A program made the position numbers and the translations under genes. 64,000 nucleotides of DNA. It comes from Rhodophyticola sp017644125. Its GTDB lineage: Bacteria; Pseudomonadota; Alphaproteobacteria; Rhodobacterales; Rhodobacteraceae. Each line of letters opens with the position of its first letter. The stretch's first letter is position 1. The stretch lies in the NCBI RefSeq assembly GCF_042140125.1, contig NZ_CP159473.1; one strand, written 5' to 3'. Shown here piece after piece: positions 50,420-59,516 of the stretch. Under the pieces are notes generated by a model. The model ran no database searches, was not told the origin of the DNA, and saw only the letters and a program-made list of their open reading frames with translations.

Positions 50420-51280
50420 TCAGCCAAGACTATTATAACTTTTAAGTATGTTCAGATTGCGCAGCGTTACAATTCCACGACACTCCGAATGCACGCCGTC
50501 TGATATGGGCGGCCAGTTGATTGGCCAACCACCGTCGTCTTGTTGCTGGTCGATCATAAACTGCAAATGAGGCTGAATTTCTTCATGGGTGAAGAAAGAG
50601 GCTCCCGGACTGTTCGGGCTCGGTGCAAAAATCAGCGGCGAAAAGGCATATCCTTCTGGATCTGTATCGAAACAAGTCGAGGCTCTTACGAGGTCCCGAA
50701 ACGTGCTCAAAGCCGCCTCTGCTCTTTGCTTATCGGGATGCGTGGCAAGAAATGTCAACCCGTTTTGGATTGAATGGAAACTTGTGACTTCAAGTCCGTT
50801 CAAGGCTTCCCAACAGAACTCTTCAGCGCGCATCATCCACGGGTGAGATAAACCATTTGCCCAAAGAAACGAAAGGATTATCCCGGTTGGGTTGATCGAG
50901 CTGGATTGGGTTTCCCTGCATCCCCACCAAGGTGCATGTGGTGCCGTTTCGACGGTTGGATGCGAGAATGGCAAGCCACCGTCCTCATTTGTAAGTTCAT
51001 TCAGCGCATCGCAAACAGACAAGAAACTGCTCTTACTTGCGCCGATTGCATCCAGAATTTCCATCGCGAACGCTTGATCAACAGGTTGCGGCTCTGAGGC
51101 GCGTTTGTCGGGTTCCAGACCGAAACCGAATAACCCGTTTTGATGCCGATAAGCATTCAAGGCCCGCTCAACAATTTCTGCTGGTCCACCTTCAAAATGA
51201 AACGAGAACAGGTGGCGTTCAAGAAGCCTCGCGTTGCAGAAGATGAAGTTCCTTGCTTTTTCAACATCCGGTTGAGGCAC
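50420..51280 (-). CDS. Alpha/alpha-toroid (prenyltransferase/terpene-cyclase-like) protein
   Basis: A 286-residue soluble protein with repeated toroid turns of the prenyltransferase/squalene-cyclase superfamily: YRHQNGLFGFGLEPDKR, LTNEDGGLPFSHP and IDQQQDDGGWPINWPPISDG, each a Q/E-x-(D/N)-G-G-(aromatic) type turn. No DxDD or prenyltransferase zinc motif was found, so catalysis is not shown. The frame is open far upstream, but a GTG at 51280 preceded by TGGAGGAAAG is the evident start. GC is much lower than in the core genome. It follows the DUF2268 gene on the same strand after 206 bp. Confidence 0.7.
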   Translation of the reverse strand: MPQPDVEKARNFIFCNARLLERHLFSFHFEGGPAEIVERALNAYRHQNGLFGFGLEPDKRASEPQPVDQAFAMEILDAIGASKSSFLSVCDALNELTNEDGGLPFSHPTVETAPHAPWWGCRETQSSSINPTGIILSFLWANGLSHPWMMRAEEFCWEALNGLEVTSFHSIQNGLTFLATHPDKQRAEAALSTFRDLVRASTCFDTDPEGYAFSPLIFAPSPNSPGASFFTHEEIQPHLQFMIDQQQDDGGWPINWPPISDGVHSECRGIVTLRNLNILKSYNSLG

Positions 51281-51486
51281 GTCGCTTTCCTCCAGTCTCC
51301 AAGTGCAGCATAGCTTGGAAACAAGGTGAGTGTAACATGTCTTGCACCTCCAAGGGAGCAACCGCGAAGATCGGCAATCTCCCCCAAAGCCGATGCCGAT
51401 CAGCTTTGTGGTAAAGGTCCGCCGCGACGCCATAGTGCTGGATGCTGCACCAGGCATGGACGGCAGCTTCTGGCACAAGAATCGAG

Positions 51487-52125
51487 CTAGAGGTATTTCT
51501 TGAATCCAAAGGCTGGTTGTTTGGCGCTTTCTAAGGCGGTCGTCCCAAGGTCCTTTAAGGCATCTTCGACCATCGAATAGCCTACGCTGTAACCCGCCCA
51601 AGTTGGAAAACTTCCAGCGCCGAAAAACCAATCTGGGTGATTGTATTCTTTATCCTCAAACTCTAATCTTGCAACTTTCCGAAAATCAGCAAGTTGGCTT
51701 TCTTCGAGAGCATTTTCCCAAGGCTCGGGTTGGCAGTCCATCATTTCATGCACAAAAAACTGCGCCAATCCTTCTGATGCGAGAGCTTCTCCAAGTGTCC
51801 TGCCATAACCGGGACCATCCCACCGCAATACATGATGAAATTCATGGAATACCGTCCTTAAGACGGCTTTATGAAATTCCAAGTCGTCCAGCGATATGTC
51901 AGGGTCAATCAAAAGGTCAACTCTTCCAGGGCCGTAGGACGAGCCGCTAATCTTAAGCGCGTTGGGCATCGTTCGATCTGATGCTCGCACGACGATATCA
52001 ATACTGACAGGTTCGTGGACTGCTCTACACTTCGCTTCTGCCAATTGAAACGCTTCGGTGATCAAATCGCAGAATGGTGTCAAACGTGCACGTGCGTTGC
52101 AAACATGTATTCTCCAGGAATTCAT
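51487..52125 (-). CDS. DUF2268-like putative zinc protease
   Basis: A protein of 212 residues (218 if the ATG at 52143 is used) with a zinc-protease signature: LRTVFHEFHHVLRW (HExxH) followed by LGEALASEGLAQFFVHEM, whose Glu residues could be the third ligand. The wording fits the DUF2268 putative Zn-dependent peptidases. There is no signal peptide. Low GC and isolation suggest acquisition by transfer. It is presumably co-transcribed with the toroid gene downstream. The substrate is unknown. Confidence 0.75.
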   Translation of the reverse strand: MNSWRIHVCNARARLTPFCDLITEAFQLAEAKCRAVHEPVSIDIVVRASDRTMPNALKISGSSYGPGRVDLLIDPDISLDDLEFHKAVLRTVFHEFHHVLRWDGPGYGRTLGEALASEGLAQFFVHEMMDCQPEPWENALEESQLADFRKVARLEFEDKEYNHPDWFFGAGSFPTWAGYSVGYSMVEDALKDLGTTALESAKQPAFGFKKYL

Positions 52126-52303
52126 AGTATGAAAGTAACACATTGGGTCTGCGGCGGAAACAGGTTCCGCTGGGACCTTCGGGCGATAGAGCCATCATTA
52201 GAAGCGGACCCTGGTATCCGCAATCTCTACGTCAGTTTTGTCCCGCACACCGGCCATCCCGCAACTGACGGTCAACCGCTGGACGCCTCGCCCTTAACAC
52301 CCA

Positions 52304-52633
52304 CTATCCGGTGCGCCGGGTCGTCGCCTCGACATGCAAATCGCCCCAATCGGCCATGGATTTCAGAAGCGGCGCAAGTGTCCTGCCATGCTCGGTGATC
52401 GAATATTCGACCCGCGGCGGCACCTGCCGGTGATCTTCGCGGTGCACGATGCCGTCCTCGACCAGTTCTTTCAGCTGACGGATCAGCACCCGCTCGGAGA
52501 TCCACGGCATGTCACGTTTCAGTTCGCCGAAGCGGTAGGAGCGCTTGGCCAGCCGGAACAGGATGCCCGGTTTCCATTTTCCACCGAAAACCTGGTTTGC
52601 GACTTCCATCGGACAATAAGGAACCTCCGCCAT
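52304..52633 (-). CDS. HxlR-family transcriptional regulator
   Basis: A 109-residue winged-helix protein with the family pattern CPMEVANQVFGGKWKPGILFRLAKRSYRFGELKRDM, WISERVLIRQLKELVEDGIVHRE, VEYSITEHGRTLAPLLKSMADWG. An N-terminal Cys (residue 7), as in redox- or electrophile-sensing HxlR proteins, is present. AAGGGAGGAGCG precedes the ATG. It is divergent from an exported epoxide hydrolase, and a palindrome lies 12 bp before its start. Confidence 0.9.
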   Translation of the reverse strand: MAEVPYCPMEVANQVFGGKWKPGILFRLAKRSYRFGELKRDMPWISERVLIRQLKELVEDGIVHREDHRQVPPRVEYSITEHGRTLAPLLKSMADWGDLHVEATTRRTG

Positions 52634-52644
52634 CGCTCCTCCCT

Positions 52645-52664
52645 TACTGACAAAATTGTCAGTA
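52645..52664. promoter_or_regulatory. 20-bp palindrome, probable HxlR operator
   Basis: TACTGACAAAATTGTCAGTA has perfect 9-bp arms around AA. It lies 12 bp before the hxlR start codon and 65 bp before the epoxide hydrolase start, the right place for control of both divergent genes. Confidence 0.65.
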
Positions 52665-52728
52665 CTTTACTTTCTTTCAGTATGGATCAAGCTCGGAGGG
52701 AACACCAGACACCTCGGAGGATCCGCAT

Positions 52729-53919
52729 ATGAGATGCTGGCAAATCGCAGTGACGACTTTCGCCCTGATGCTCTCGGCACCGGCACCCGCACAGGAGGCT
52801 TTCGACGTGACGCCCTTCACCATCGACATCCCGCAGGAAACGCTCGACGATCTTCATGCCCGCCTCGACCGGACCCGCCTGCCGGACGCGATCGAGGGCG
52901 CCGGATGGGAGTACGGCACCGATGCCGACGCGCTGGCCGAGCTCATATCCTACTGGCGCGGGGAGTTCGATTGGCGGGCCGTCGAGGCAGAGCTGAACAC
53001 ATTCGACCATTTCACGTCGGAGATCGACGGCATGGTGCTGCATTTCGTCCACGCCCGGTCGTCCCGCGACGATGCCATTCCGCTGCTCATGCTGCACGGC
53101 TGGCCGTCCTCCTTCGTGCAGATGCTTGACATCATACCGCTGCTGACCGAGCCCGAAAGCGGGCCGGCCTTCCATGTCGTCGTGCCGTCCCTGCCGGGCT
53201 TCGGGTTTTCCGAACGGTCGTCCGAACGCGGCATGAGCCCGGCCGCCATGGCGCCGCTGATGCATGGGTTGATGACGGAAGCGCTGGGCTATGACCGATA
53301 CGGGATCCGCTCCAGCGACCTGGGCGCGGGCGTCGCATCGGCCATGGCGCTGGCCTATCCGGGGGCGATCATCGGTTCGCATAGCGGGGGCACCAACCCC
53401 TATCTGCAACAGCCGCTGCCCGAAGATCTGACGGAAGAGGAGCAGACCTTCGTACAGAATGCGCAGATGTGGACCTTCACCGAAATGGCCTATGCCTTCC
53501 TGCATTCCTCCAAGCCGCAGACGGTTGCATATGCGCTGAACGATTCTCCCGCCGGGCTGGCCTCGTGGTTTCTGGAGAAGTTCCAGCGGTGGGTCGACCA
53601 TGACGGCGACCTTTACGGCGTGATCTCACGGGACGATCTGCTGACGAACCTGACGATCTACTGGGCGACGGAAACGATCAACTCGTCGATGCGGCTTTAC
53701 TACGAGGCCGCGCGCGCCGAAGGCGGCTGGGGCGTGCCGGAGATCCCCGTCGGCTATCTGATGCCGTCCAACGACTTCTTTCCAACACCGCGAATCTGGA
53801 TCGAGCGGCAGGGACCGGTGGCGCATTGGACCGAAACCGATCAAGGCGGGCATTTCATGGAGTGGGAGCAGCCTCAGATCGTTGCGGAGGATCTGCGAAC
53901 CTTCTTCTCCGGTCTTTGA
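52729..53919 (+). CDS. Exported epoxide hydrolase-like alpha/beta hydrolase
   Basis: A 396-residue hydrolase with a signal peptide (MRCWQIAVTTFALMLSAPAPAQ), an epoxide-hydrolase N-terminal region (VTPFTIDIPQETLDDLHARLDRTRLPD, TFDHFTSEIDGMVLHFVHARS), and the catalytic core: oxyanion LLMLHGWPSSF, a nucleophile region IRSSDLGAGVASAMALAYP with Asp where the family has GGDWG, SSMRLYYE and a C-terminal His in QGGHFMEWEQP. The start follows CGGAGG. It would act on epoxides or related electrophiles outside the cytoplasm, under the neighbouring HxlR. Confidence 0.88.
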   Translation: MRCWQIAVTTFALMLSAPAPAQEAFDVTPFTIDIPQETLDDLHARLDRTRLPDAIEGAGWEYGTDADALAELISYWRGEFDWRAVEAELNTFDHFTSEIDGMVLHFVHARSSRDDAIPLLMLHGWPSSFVQMLDIIPLLTEPESGPAFHVVVPSLPGFGFSERSSERGMSPAAMAPLMHGLMTEALGYDRYGIRSSDLGAGVASAMALAYPGAIIGSHSGGTNPYLQQPLPEDLTEEEQTFVQNAQMWTFTEMAYAFLHSSKPQTVAYALNDSPAGLASWFLEKFQRWVDHDGDLYGVISRDDLLTNLTIYWATETINSSMRLYYEAARAEGGWGVPEIPVGYLMPSNDFFPTPRIWIERQGPVAHWTETDQGGHFMEWEQPQIVAEDLRTFFSGL

Positions 53920-54158
53920 CGTCCCGTCGCCGCAAATCCTGCGCCCCCATGGAGCGCGATGGGCCATCGGCAACGCCCGATTGGAGGGTCGGGCGGAGTG
54001 TTCGAGTTGCATGCCGGCTCCAGGCGAAAGCTGCGATACAGCGGCTTTAAGGCCAGGGGCGGCAAGGCCCCGGATCGTCATCATCCGGCCGGTCTCGACC
54101 CGCCGGATCTGCGGGCGCCTTGCCAGGGGGACCGCCCGGGCGGGACCGGGGGCGGGGG

Positions 54159-57041
54159 CTAGCCGGGGATTTCCAGCGTGATGTTCCGCCCGTTCTTCAC
54201 ATATTGCAGCGTGTCCTCGCCGATTGCGGCGACGCGGCCCCCGTCGACGCGGTCGCCGACGCTGACGCGCACGAAGCGGCCCGAGGGCAGGCGCACAAGC
54301 GCGCGGCGGTTCGACGGTGTGCCGCTGACACCGATCAGATTGACGTTGCGCAGATTGATCGCGTTGCTGGTGGTGGCGGCCCGCGTGACCGTTGCGCTGG
54401 ACGGGATCGCGGGCTGAACGGGCGCGGGCGCGCTGGCGGTCTGGACCACCGTTGCGGCCCCGCTGCTGCCCTGACCGGTGGAGCCCTGGGTGGCGCGGGC
54501 CACGATCTCGTTGAAATCGCTGGGGCGCAGGCGCGGCATGCGGGAGGAGGCGACGGCCAGCGCGCTGGCTTCGATCACCCGGATCTCGGGCGTGCGCTCG
54601 GCGGTCAGGGCCTCGGCATCGAAGGTCGAACCCGGTGTGCCGGTTTGCGGATCGGGGGTGGTGGCGGCGGTTGCGGCGCGGACGGCCATGGCCACCTGCT
54701 GAACCGAAGGGGGGCGCGCGGTCGGGCGGCGGTTGGCCAGTTCGTTGGCGGTGAAGCCTCCGAGGCGCAGACGCTCCCGGCGCTCGGCCAGATCGTCGGG
54801 CCGAGGCGTGGGCTGGAAACTGGCCAGAATGGCGGTTTCGACGGCATCGCCATCCGGGCCGCCATCGGTTGCTTCGGCATCCGGTTCGGGGGCGGCGCGG
54901 CCGTCACGGGGAACCGGCAGGATCGGCGGCGTTCCGGCGAAGATCCGGATGCCATCGGCCGTCAGCGCGCCGTCGCGCGCGGGGACGACCAGACCGTCCG
55001 GGCCCAGAGTGAAGGTGGTTCCGAAGGGCGGCGGCGAGGCATAGCGCCGGGTCACGCCGATCCAGTCTTCCAGATCGGGCGCGGGAATGGCGAAGGCATC
55101 ATGGGTCACCACCACCGGGTCGATGGAGGCCATGTAGATCTCGTCCTGCAGGCTTGGATCGACGAGGCTGGGCTGTTCGGGCGGGCGTTGCCAGATACCG
55201 CTGGCGGCATAGAGCGCCTCGGTCTCCTCGGGGGAGGGCAGGAGCGTTTCGGGGTCCGTCGGGGCGGGGCCCAGATCCAGATCGGCGTCGATATCCGGCA
55301 GGGTCATGTCGAGCCCGGCGGTGTCCGGCGGCGCGGCTGCGGGCGACGGTTCGGAGGCCGTCTCGGGCTCGGGCGCGGCGGTGGCGGGGGGCTCAAGCCG
55401 GGCCAGTTCTTCGGCGCGGTCGGGTGCGGCCGGTGCGCTGACCGTGGCCGAGGGCGCCGGGCGCGCGGGTGCGGGCGCGGTTGCGATTTCCACATCCGGC
55501 GTCTCCCGGCCCAGCCATCGGGCGACGCTGCTGTCCGGCAGGAACAGGGCCGACCAGACCGCGACCAGCGCCAGAATCAGAAGCAGGATAAGCGTGAGCA
55601 GCAGGCCGGTCTTGAGCGACGGCCCGGCCCCGCTGGCGGCGCGGCGCGCCAGCAGACCGCCGGTGATCGGGGCATCGGGTTCGGCGATGTCCGCGCCGGC
55701 AGGCGGGGCCGCGTCGCCGGAGGTGGCGGTCAGATCCTTGCGGCGCAGGATGCGCGCGGTGACGCGGCCGATGGCGGCCCCGCTCTCGGCAGATGGCGCA
55801 TTTGTCGGGCGGGCCATGGATCTGCCCGTGGACCGGCCCGGCGGTACCGGCACACCGCCCGTCGGACGATCGCCCAGGCGCAGATCGCTGTCCGGGGTCA
55901 GGCGGCGGCCCGGCACACTGCTGGCATGGGCGGCGGGCGACCGGGTCGGGGCGGAGACGCCGGTGCTGCTGTCGGCGGGCGGATCGGTGGGCGCGGCCAG
56001 CCCGCTGTCTCTCGGGGGCGCGGTCTTGGGGGACGGTGCGCGCGCGCCGGCGTCGGATATGGCTGGCGCCGTCTCCGGCCCGGTCTCTGCCGGGTCGGGT
56101 TCGGCCGGCTGCGGCGCAAGACCGAAGCGGCTGCTGCGGGTGCTGATCAGGCTGCCGGGCTGATCGCCGGGGGCCGAAACCTTGCCGCGCCGCGCACCGA
56201 AGCCGGTGGGCATCTGGAGCACGGGTTTTTCGTCGTCGGATGCTCGCCCGGACCTGTCATCGTCGGCGCCGTCATCCGGCGTCTCGTCCCGGGTGTCCTG
56301 TGGGGAGGGTTTGCCGGCCGGCCGACCGTTTCGGGGTTGCCGGGACTTGACGACCGGGGCCAGATCGCCGCCGGTCTCCTCCGGACCCTCGGGGGCGGCT
56401 GTTTCCGCCGTCCGGTCCGGGGGCTCGGCCTGAATTGCGGGCCCGGGTTCGGGTTCCGGGGCCGGGGTGACCGGGATCTCGGCCGCGGGCTCCGGGGGTT
56501 CCTCGGGGTCCGGTCTGGTCCATGTGTCGGGGCCGAAGGCCAGCCCGCTATCGGGCAGGTTCAGCCCGCGGGCCTCGTCGGCAAGCTGGAAAAGCGGCAC
56601 GCCGGGATACTTCTCCACCGGCGGAGAGGCGGCGAAGCCGACGCCGTTGAACCCGTTGTCGCGGGCGAAGCCTTCGGCCTCGTCCAGCGTGTCGCGGGCG
56701 ACCACCGCCAGAGCCGCGCGCCCACCGCCCAGATCGCGCCAATCATAGGCCAGATCCTCGACCGCGTAGGGGGTCAGACCTTCCAGACGGCCGGGGATTG
56801 CCGCCGATCCGCCCAATCCTTCCAACTCGGTATAGAGGATCTGGTCGTCGGGCAGGATCAAGAGGGTGGGGAAATTCCGCCCCCCGCGTTCCTCGCCCAT
56901 CGCGCGCAGACCTGCCAGCGCCCCGCCCAGATCAGGCACGTCCAGCGCGGTATCGCCGATCAGCGCCCAATGGTCGGACGCCTGGCGATGGGCCAGCGCG
57001 ATGCCTTCCGGCGACAGGAATAACGCAAACTCGACAGTCAC
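54159..57041 (-). CDS. 960-residue bitopic membrane protein with GspL-like and PilP/GspC-like ends
   Basis: Residues about 1-165 form an ordered cytoplasmic domain (LFLSPEGIALAHR, ILYTELEG, RLEGLTPYAVEDLAYDW, ALAVVARDTLDEAEGFA) that resembles the degenerate actin-fold part of GspL/PilM; this is inference. Then comes a Pro/Ala/Glu-rich linker, one membrane helix (GLLLTLILLLILALVAVW, about 478-500), another long linker, and a compact C-terminal domain of about 65 residues (INLRNVNLIGVSGTPSNRRA, VRVSVGDRVDGGRVAAIGED) like PilP/GspC. No pilus or secretin gene is near. It is divergent from the SIMPL gene. Confidence 0.7.
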   Translation of the reverse strand: MTVEFALFLSPEGIALAHRQASDHWALIGDTALDVPDLGGALAGLRAMGEERGGRNFPTLLILPDDQILYTELEGLGGSAAIPGRLEGLTPYAVEDLAYDWRDLGGGRAALAVVARDTLDEAEGFARDNGFNGVGFAASPPVEKYPGVPLFQLADEARGLNLPDSGLAFGPDTWTRPDPEEPPEPAAEIPVTPAPEPEPGPAIQAEPPDRTAETAAPEGPEETGGDLAPVVKSRQPRNGRPAGKPSPQDTRDETPDDGADDDRSGRASDDEKPVLQMPTGFGARRGKVSAPGDQPGSLISTRSSRFGLAPQPAEPDPAETGPETAPAISDAGARAPSPKTAPPRDSGLAAPTDPPADSSTGVSAPTRSPAAHASSVPGRRLTPDSDLRLGDRPTGGVPVPPGRSTGRSMARPTNAPSAESGAAIGRVTARILRRKDLTATSGDAAPPAGADIAEPDAPITGGLLARRAASGAGPSLKTGLLLTLILLLILALVAVWSALFLPDSSVARWLGRETPDVEIATAPAPARPAPSATVSAPAAPDRAEELARLEPPATAAPEPETASEPSPAAAPPDTAGLDMTLPDIDADLDLGPAPTDPETLLPSPEETEALYAASGIWQRPPEQPSLVDPSLQDEIYMASIDPVVVTHDAFAIPAPDLEDWIGVTRRYASPPPFGTTFTLGPDGLVVPARDGALTADGIRIFAGTPPILPVPRDGRAAPEPDAEATDGGPDGDAVETAILASFQPTPRPDDLAERRERLRLGGFTANELANRRPTARPPSVQQVAMAVRAATAATTPDPQTGTPGSTFDAEALTAERTPEIRVIEASALAVASSRMPRLRPSDFNEIVARATQGSTGQGSSGAATVVQTASAPAPVQPAIPSSATVTRAATTSNAINLRNVNLIGVSGTPSNRRALVRLPSGRFVRVSVGDRVDGGRVAAIGEDTLQYVKNGRNITLEIPG

Positions 57042-57202
57042 GGATGACCTCTATCCACGGAGCCCCCGGGCAGGCCCCTCCCACGGCTTGATCCTTATAG
57101 CAGGAAATCGCTGGTGAAAACCACGCGACACTCCTGCCCGGTGCGAAGCGGCAAACATCATCCTATGGTGATTTCGACCCTGACAAAAGAGGCATTCCGA
57201 TC

Positions 57203-57892
57203 ATGAAACAGCTTATCCTCGCCGCCGCCCTCGCATGCGTTCCTCTGGGCGCCCTTGCCGAAGACATGGCGACGCTGACGATCCGGGGCACGGGCCAGAT
57301 CGACGTGGCGCCCGATATGGCCACGATCCAGCTTGGCGTCCTGTCGCAGGCCGAAACCGCGGGGCAGGCGCTGGCGGAAAACAGCGCCGATCTGGAGGCG
57401 GTGCTGGCGGTTCTGGCGATCGCCGGGATCGAGGGGCGGGATATCCAGACATCGCAGTTTTCGGTGCAGCCGGTCTGGTCCGACTACAGCGGCCAGAGCG
57501 AGCGGACGCCCGGGATCACCGGGTTCACCGTGACCAATGAAGTGTCGGTCCGGCTGCGCGATCTGGGCAAGCTGGGGGAGGTTCTGGATGCGGTGACGCA
57601 GGATGGGGCCAATCTGATTCGGGGTCTGTCCTTCGGTCTGGCCGATCCCGACCCGGTCGCCGACGAGGCGCGGCTGGCCGCGATGGCCGATGCCCGCGCC
57701 CGCGCCGACCTGCTGGCGAACGCCGCCGGGGTGGAGATCACCGGTATTCGCAGCATCACCGAGGGCGGGGACGAGCGGCCGTTCCCCGCCGCCGGCAGGC
57801 TTGAGATGGCGATGCAGCAGGCGGTGCCGATTGCCGAAGGGGAGGTCACCGTGTCGGCCACGGTGACCGTCGTCTACGAAATCGACGGCTGA
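57203..57892 (+). CDS. SIMPL domain (DUF541) periplasmic protein
   Basis: A 229-residue exported protein with a signal peptide (MKQLILAAALACVPLGALAE) and the SIMPL pattern: TLTIRGTGQIDVAPDMATIQLGV, IEGRDIQTSQFSVQPVW, ITGFTVTNEVSVRLRDLGKLGEVLD, ARARADLLANAAGVEITGIRSI and a final VTVSATVTVVYEI. Members are linked to stress resistance or membrane-associated oligomers, but the molecular role is not defined. It converges with metY, whose stop codon abuts its own. Confidence 0.9.
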   Translation: MKQLILAAALACVPLGALAEDMATLTIRGTGQIDVAPDMATIQLGVLSQAETAGQALAENSADLEAVLAVLAIAGIEGRDIQTSQFSVQPVWSDYSGQSERTPGITGFTVTNEVSVRLRDLGKLGEVLDAVTQDGANLIRGLSFGLADPDPVADEARLAAMADARARADLLANAAGVEITGIRSITEGGDERPFPAAGRLEMAMQQAVPIAEGEVTVSATVTVVYEIDG

Positions 57893-59185
57893 TTAGCCAG
57901 CGGCCTTGGCCAGCGCCTGATCCAGATCGGCGATCAGGTCGTCGGCATCCTCGATCCCGATCGACAGCCGGACAACATTGGGGGCCGCGCCCGCGGCCTC
58001 CTGCTGTTCCGGGGTCAGTTGCCGGTGCGTCGTGGAGGCCGAGTGGATGACGAGCGAGCGGGTATCGCCGAGATTGGCCACGTGGCTGAAGATCTCCAGA
58101 CTGTCGACCAGCTTGATGCAGGCCTCGTACCCTCCCTTGACCGCGAAGGTGAAGAGCGCGCCCGCGCCCTTGGGGCAGACGGTTTTCACCCGGTCGAAAT
58201 AGGGCGAGCTTTCAAGACCCGCATAGGTGACGAAATCGACGCGGTCATCGGCCTCCAGCCATTTGGCGATCTTCACCGCGTTTTCCACATGGCGCTCCAT
58301 CCGGAGCGACAGGGTTTCGACCCCCATCAGGGTGTAATGGGCGGCCTGCGGGTTCATCGTCATGCCCAGATCGCGCAACCCGATGGCGATGCCGTGGAAG
58401 GTATAGGCCAGATTGCCGAAGGTCTCGTGGAACTTCAGCCCGTGATAGGCAGGCTCGGGCGCCGAGAGGGAGGGAAACTTGTCGGAGGCCGACCAGTCGA
58501 ATGTGCCGGAATCGATCACGCAGCCGCCGGTGACGGTGCCGTTGCCGGTGAGGTATTTCGTCGTGGAATGGACCACCAGCGTCGCGCCATGTTCGATGGG
58601 CCGGCAGAGATAGGGGGTGGCGGTGGTGTTGTCGATGATCAGCGGGATACCGGCGGCATCGGCGATATCGGCGATTGCGCGCACATCCATGATGTAGCCG
58701 CCGGGGTTGGCGATGGCCTCGCCGAAGACGGCGCGAGTGTCATCGTCGATGGCGGCCTTCACGGCATCGAGATCGTCCATGTCGACGAATTTCGCGGACC
58801 AGCCGAAACACTTGATCGTCTGGCTGAACTGGGTGACCGTGCCGCCGTAAAGACGGGTGGACACGACCACGTTCTTGCCGGGGCTCATCAGCGGGAAAAG
58901 CGCCATGATCTGCGCCGCATGGCCGGAGGAGCAGCAGACCGCGCCCACGCCGCCCTCTAGCGTGGCAAGCCGCTCCTGCAGCACGGCCACGGTCGGGTTG
59001 GTCAGGCGGGAATAGATGAAGCCCACCTCCTGCAGGTTGAACAGCGCCGCGGCGTGATCGGCATCGCGGAACACATAGGCCGTGGTCTGGTAGATCGGCG
59101 TCTGCCGCGCGCCGGTGGCGGGGTCGGGGCGGGCGCCTGCATGGATTTGCAGCGTGTCGAAGCCGTAGCTGGGTCCGTCGGTCAT
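57893..59185 (-). CDS. metY: O-acetylhomoserine sulfhydrylase (MetY type)
   Basis: A 430-residue PLP enzyme of the Cys/Met metabolism family that makes homocysteine from O-acetylhomoserine and sulfide. Signatures: FDTLQIHAGARPDPATGARQTPIYQTTAYVF, SSGHAAQIMALFPLM, the Schiff-base Lys in HSTTKYLTGNGTVTGG, and SIGIEDADDLIADLDQAL. GGGAGAG precedes the ATG. The long form (about 430 residues) and the TPIYQTTAYVF wording favour MetY over cystathionine enzymes. Confidence 0.92.
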   Translation of the reverse strand: MTDGPSYGFDTLQIHAGARPDPATGARQTPIYQTTAYVFRDADHAAALFNLQEVGFIYSRLTNPTVAVLQERLATLEGGVGAVCCSSGHAAQIMALFPLMSPGKNVVVSTRLYGGTVTQFSQTIKCFGWSAKFVDMDDLDAVKAAIDDDTRAVFGEAIANPGGYIMDVRAIADIADAAGIPLIIDNTTATPYLCRPIEHGATLVVHSTTKYLTGNGTVTGGCVIDSGTFDWSASDKFPSLSAPEPAYHGLKFHETFGNLAYTFHGIAIGLRDLGMTMNPQAAHYTLMGVETLSLRMERHVENAVKIAKWLEADDRVDFVTYAGLESSPYFDRVKTVCPKGAGALFTFAVKGGYEACIKLVDSLEIFSHVANLGDTRSLVIHSASTTHRQLTPEQQEAAGAAPNVVRLSIGIEDADDLIADLDQALAKAAG

Positions 59186-59516
59186 TGGTGTCTCTCCCTT
59201 GAAATGCCGTGTTTGGGAGAAGCTTTAGGGCAAGCGGGACAGGGCGACAATGTGGCGTGACGCAGAAAGAACGGGCGGCGCGGCGGGGCCGGTTCCCCGG
59301 GAACAGGGGTTTGGAAAGCCCGGCGCATTCGCGACCGGCGTTTTCCTGCCGCGGCGCGCGGCGAAACCCGGGGTCTCCGCGGGGGCCGAGACGCGCCTGA
59401 TTGCCTGACGGCGCCGCACCGCCCGCGACATCGCCGCCGACCATTGGCCCTAGACCTTGGCCCGTGCTTGCGGCATTACCTGTCCAATATGCTTTTGCCT
59501 GACCCGGAGGCGCCCC
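59186..59516. other. Divergent metY / NDUFA12 intergenic region
   Basis: These 331 bp hold no gene. Both divergent promoters should be here. I looked on the metY strand for a SAM-type riboswitch and did not find a convincing match; a GTTCCCCGGGAAC palindrome occurs near 59291. Nothing else can be supported. Confidence 0.5.

Noticed and set aside
51281..51486. Extra small gene on the minus strand between the DUF2268 and toroid genes (frame with LYHKADRHRLWGRLP)
   Set aside because: It needs a TTG or unsupported GTG start, overlaps both neighbours and has no recognisable domain; it remains a weak possibility.
50420..51631. 403-residue version of the toroid protein
   Set aside because: The first ~117 residues have no family resemblance, while a GTG at 51280 has a near-perfect SD and starts the homologous part.
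59186..59300. SAM riboswitch before metY
   Set aside because: A short TAAAGCT element is present but the rest of the SAM-II pseudoknot pattern is not.
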